This document shows, piece by piece, positions 61,231 to 64,000 of a DNA stretch of 64,000 nucleotides. Position 1 is the first letter of the stretch. Each line of letters opens with the position of its first letter. Made by a program: the position numbers and the translations under genes. Below the pieces are notes generated by a model. That model was not told where the DNA came from. It searched no databases and worked only from the letters and a program-made list of their open reading frames with translations. Origin of the DNA: UBA1351 sp963677885 (lineage in GTDB: Bacteria; Bacillota; Clostridia; Lachnospirales; Vallitaleaceae); NCBI GenBank assembly GCA_963677885.1, contig OY782500.1, positions 2,914,001 through 2,978,000 on the forward strand, given 5' to 3'.

Positions 61231-63300
61231 ATGAAGATTACAAGTATGGGTAACAGGCTGATAATGAAACAGGGACGTGAGATGCTGTGGATAGAGCCAT
61301 GGGGAAAAGACGGACTCCGTGTCCGGGCGTCCAGACAGGCAGAAATGGATAAGATGGATTGGGCCCTTGACCTGATTCCTGAAGAGAAAAAGGCTTCAAT
61401 TCTTATTGAGGATGTAAGTTTGGTTGAACCATGGATTCCTGAAAAGGAGAAAGCAGACCGCAGTGTTACCAGCCAGAAAGCTTCCATTACCAATGGTCGA
61501 ATCACAGCAAAAATCAATCCGGAAGGATGGGTCTCCTTTGTTAATGACAAGGGTCAGGTTCTTCTGGAAGAATATTACAGGGACAGAGAACGGATTGACC
61601 GCTACTGTATTCCTCTTCGCATTGAGGCAAGAGATTTAAAACCGATAATGGGGACTGACGACTATAAATTAACGCTCAGATTCGAAGCCTATGACGATGA
61701 AAAAATCTATGGTATGGGTCAATATCAGGATAAGGTTCTTAACAAGAAAGGGTCTGTATTGGAGCTTGCCCACAGAAACTGTCAGGCCTCTATTCCTTTT
61801 ATGGTCTCCAGCAGGGGCTATGGCTTCCTTTGGAACAATCCTGCTATTGGTAAGGCCACTTTTGGCACCAATATGACAGAGTGGACATCAGAGTCAACCA
61901 AGAAAATCGACTACTATATTACTGCTGGAGATGAGCCTTCAGAAATCTTGGAAAACTATGCAGAAGTCGTTGGAAAAGCTCCTATGATGCCGGATTACGG
62001 TATGGGCTTCTGGCAGTGTAAGCTCCGCTACCGGACCCAGGAAGAAATATTGGAAGTGGCAAGAGAATACCATAAAAGAGGTATTCCTCTGGACGTTATC
62101 GTCGTTGATTTCTTCCACTGGACCAGACAGGGTGACTTTAAGTTTGAACCAAGAGATTTTCCGGATCCTAAAGCCATGGTGGAAGAACTCCATTCCATGG
62201 GAACAGAACTTATGGCCTCCGTTTGGCCAACAATTGACAGCAAGTCTGAAAATTTTGCCCTCATGAATGACTCCGGTTATTTAGTAACGACGGACAGGGG
62301 TATGAATATCAATATGAACTGGATGGGGGAGACCGTTTTCTTTGATGCCACCAATCCAGGAGCCAGGGAATTTGTTTGGAATGCCTGTAAAAAGAACTAT
62401 TATGACCTAGGTGTTAAGATCTTCTGGCTGGACGAAGCAGAACCGGAATATGGACCCTATGACTTTGATTTGCACAGATACCACTTGGGACCGGCTCTGT
62501 CCTGTTCCAATATATATCCGGCCCTTTATGCAAAAGGCTATTATGACGGCATGACAGCAGAAGGCCAGGAAAACATTGTCAATCTGGTCAGGTGTGGATG
62601 GGCCGGCAGTCAGCGTTACGGCGCCCTTATATGGTCAGGAGATGTGTCTTCTACATTTAGAGCCTTAAGAGAACAAGTCCAGATAGGTCTGTCTGTCGGT
62701 ATGGCCGGAATCCCTTGGTGGACAACGGATATTGGTGGTTTCCTTGGCGGAGATGTTAATGATCCGGCCTTTCATGAACTCCTTCTCAGATGGTTTGGAT
62801 TTGGTGTTTTCTCGCCTGTTTTTAGGCTTCACGGTGAGCGTGTTCCTCATATCCATCCGGACCAGGATGTTATTGATGGCGTTTCACAAATGTTTACAGG
62901 AAGCCCTAATGAAATCTATACCTATGGGCAGGAAAACTATGAGATCATGAAGGATTATATTTTCATGAGGGAACGATTACGCCCTTATATCTCTGCATGT
63001 ATGAAAGAAGCCCATGAAAAAGGCAGTCCGGTTATGAGAACCCTATTCTATGAGTTTCCAGAAGATCCGACATGTTGGACGCAGGAGACTGAGTATATGT
63101 TTGGACCCGATATTTTGGTTGCTCCTATTACAGAGGCCGGCGTAAGAGGAAGAGATGTTTATCTTCCTAGTGGCCTAAACTGGAAAAATGCAAAAAGCGG
63201 TGAAATATATGAAGGTGGCCAGACCATCTATGTAGATGCTCCTCTTGATACGATTCCTCTTTTTGTAAGAGATGGCCTTAACTTGCCGATTTATGAGTAA
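61231..63300 (+). CDS. Glycoside hydrolase family 31 (alpha-xylosidase-like)
   Basis: 689 residues. N-terminal beta-sandwich (about 1-240), then TIM barrel with IPLDVIVVDFFHW, KIFWLDEAEPEYG (nucleophile Asp in WLDEAEP), LIWSGDVSSTF (acid/base Asp) and GIPWWTTDIGGF. RYGALIWSGDVSSTF and the overall pattern are closest to YicI-type alpha-xylosidases. No signal peptide, so intracellular. ATG 61231 has GGAGG five bases upstream; an in-frame TTG at 61216 is less likely. Followed 13 bases later by a GH74-like gene, supporting breakdown of xyloglucan oligosaccharides. Alpha-glucosidase activity is the alternative. Confidence 0.9.
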   Translation: MKITSMGNRLIMKQGREMLWIEPWGKDGLRVRASRQAEMDKMDWALDLIPEEKKASILIEDVSLVEPWIPEKEKADRSVTSQKASITNGRITAKINPEGWVSFVNDKGQVLLEEYYRDRERIDRYCIPLRIEARDLKPIMGTDDYKLTLRFEAYDDEKIYGMGQYQDKVLNKKGSVLELAHRNCQASIPFMVSSRGYGFLWNNPAIGKATFGTNMTEWTSESTKKIDYYITAGDEPSEILENYAEVVGKAPMMPDYGMGFWQCKLRYRTQEEILEVAREYHKRGIPLDVIVVDFFHWTRQGDFKFEPRDFPDPKAMVEELHSMGTELMASVWPTIDSKSENFALMNDSGYLVTTDRGMNINMNWMGETVFFDATNPGAREFVWNACKKNYYDLGVKIFWLDEAEPEYGPYDFDLHRYHLGPALSCSNIYPALYAKGYYDGMTAEGQENIVNLVRCGWAGSQRYGALIWSGDVSSTFRALREQVQIGLSVGMAGIPWWTTDIGGFLGGDVNDPAFHELLLRWFGFGVFSPVFRLHGERVPHIHPDQDVIDGVSQMFTGSPNEIYTYGQENYEIMKDYIFMRERLRPYISACMKEAHEKGSPVMRTLFYEFPEDPTCWTQETEYMFGPDILVAPITEAGVRGRDVYLPSGLNWKNAKSGEIYEGGQTIYVDAPLDTIPLFVRDGLNLPIYE

Positions 63301-63313
63301 AGGGGAGGTTATC

Positions 63314-64000
63314 ATGAATTATCAATATAAATCACTGTCCGTCCCTGGGGGCGGATTTGTAACCGGTTTTCTTTTTCATCCCAATCAAAAGGATATTTTA
63401 TACTGTCGGACAGATATTGGTGGTGTCTATCGCTATGATTTCACAGAAGATATGTGGATATCTTTAGTTGATTCTGTTACTGATGTGGAGAAGTGGAAGA
63501 CCTATCCCCTATCTATTGCCCTGGATCCCAAGTATCCCAACCGTTTGTATATGGCTGTCGGAGAGCATAACCAGTCTGCCATTGGTTATTCAGAGGATTA
63601 TGGACAGACCTTTACCTACCTGGATACACCTAAAAACGACAGAGGCCTTCCGGTGGAAATCCATGGAAATGCTCCAGGGAGATCTACTGGTGAGCGGTTA
63701 TTAGTTGATCCCTTTAACTCAGATACTCTCTATCTTGGAACCATGTTTGACGGCTTTTTTGTTACAGAGGATAGATGTAAGACATGGACTAAAGTTGAAG
63801 TGGGTCCCAATGATGAAAAAAATATTGCCTTTATTGGTGTAGATGAAAAAGCAGGCAAGGTTGAGACTGAAGCAAGTGAAGAAAGACCAGCAAGAATCAT
63901 TGTAGCCACATCAGGAAGACAAGGATCACCAGACGGTATTTCAAGGGGACCAAGTATCTATATCAGCCAGGATGGAGGTCAGTCCTTTCAGGTTATGGAT
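63314..64000 (+). CDS. GH74 xyloglucanase-like protein, 3' truncated by window
   Basis: The first 229 residues are open to the window end. The start MNYQYKSLSVPGGGFVTGF, then FHPNQKDILYCRTDIGGVYRYD, matches the GH74 opening (GGGGFVPG...TDIGGAYRW). SEDYGQTFTYLD and SQDGGQSFQVMD are BNR/Asp-box turns of the seven-bladed propeller. GH74 enzymes cleave xyloglucan backbones, usually outside the cell; here no signal peptide is present, so an intracellular oligoxyloglucan-cleaving form is likely. Translationally close to the GH31 gene (GGGGAGG before the ATG). Confidence 0.88.
   Translation, partial: MNYQYKSLSVPGGGFVTGFLFHPNQKDILYCRTDIGGVYRYDFTEDMWISLVDSVTDVEKWKTYPLSIALDPKYPNRLYMAVGEHNQSAIGYSEDYGQTFTYLDTPKNDRGLPVEIHGNAPGRSTGERLLVDPFNSDTLYLGTMFDGFFVTEDRCKTWTKVEVGPNDEKNIAFIGVDEKAGKVETEASEERPARIIVATSGRQGSPDGISRGPSIYISQDGGQSFQVMD

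Noticed and set aside
1..64000. CRISPR arrays, tRNA/rRNA genes, insertion sequences
   Set aside because: No regular repeat-spacer pattern, cloverleaf, rRNA stretch or transposase was found on reading both strands.

Overview
The window looks like chromosome of an anaerobic, Gram-positive-type Bacillota, most likely class Clostridia. Signs of this are AT-rich sequence, strong AGGAGG-type ribosome sites, an S-layer-homology protein, a YesM/YesN-type two-component pair, many AraC regulators, a Ni/Co riboswitch and Rho-independent terminators. I cannot name a genus. No tRNA, rRNA, CRISPR array, transposase or phage gene was seen. Function calls rest on recognised motifs and family knowledge, not on database searches.

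Layout. (a) 1-4200: 3' end of an S-layer-anchored protein, then a small accessory island with an AbiEi/AbiEii toxin-antitoxin pair and a Fic protein with an N-terminal DNA-binding domain under a promoter carrying two matching operators. A related repeat follows the modules. (b) 4200-17940: DUF1697 protein, ketopantoate-reductase-like and SDR dehydrogenases, a double-receiver diguanylate cyclase, acetyltransferase, an AraC regulator divergent from a URO-D-family protein, an S51 peptidase, a PAS-EAL phosphodiesterase, an alcohol dehydrogenase, a serine hydrolase and a chemoreceptor. (c) 18100-24140: a domain-permuted GH3 glycosidase, a tiny FakA-like protein, and an AraC regulator divergent from a sulfatase. 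(d) 24140-38000: a CDF metal exporter behind a NiCo (czcD) riboswitch, redox enzymes, a chromate transporter divergent from a PadR/DEAD-box helicase operon with tandem palindromic operators, MFS and MATE exporters, an exonuclease III-type nuclease, two membrane diguanylate cyclases and a questin-oxidase-like protein.

(e) 38000-42240: a regulator divergent from an M20 amidohydrolase and two membrane proteins. The first membrane protein is split by an in-frame TAG, and a 19-bp perfect inverted repeat lies in the leader. (f) 42280-45340: DUF1761 and YCII proteins, then an ECF sigma factor with its DUF4179 anti-sigma-type partner. (g) 45440-50600: a GH2 beta-galactosidase and a GPH sugar symporter (minus strand) with a divergent AraC regulator. 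(h) 50740-60260: a membrane XRE regulator, a betaine-type BCCT transporter behind a start-proximal hairpin, a UgpB-like binding lipoprotein overlapping a sensor kinase and response regulator, a glycerophosphodiester phosphodiesterase and a CaiT-like BCCT transporter. (i) 60290-64000: an MgtC-like protein, then a GH31 alpha-xylosidase-like enzyme and the start of a GH74 xyloglucanase-like protein, cut by the window end.

Together the genes suggest a plant-polysaccharide user (xyloglucan and beta-galactosides) that also scavenges quaternary amines and invests in c-di-GMP signalling. The most notable candidates are region (h), read here as a possible sense-and-salvage locus for glycerophosphocholine/choline-type compounds, and the repeat-delimited toxin island at 1100-4200.
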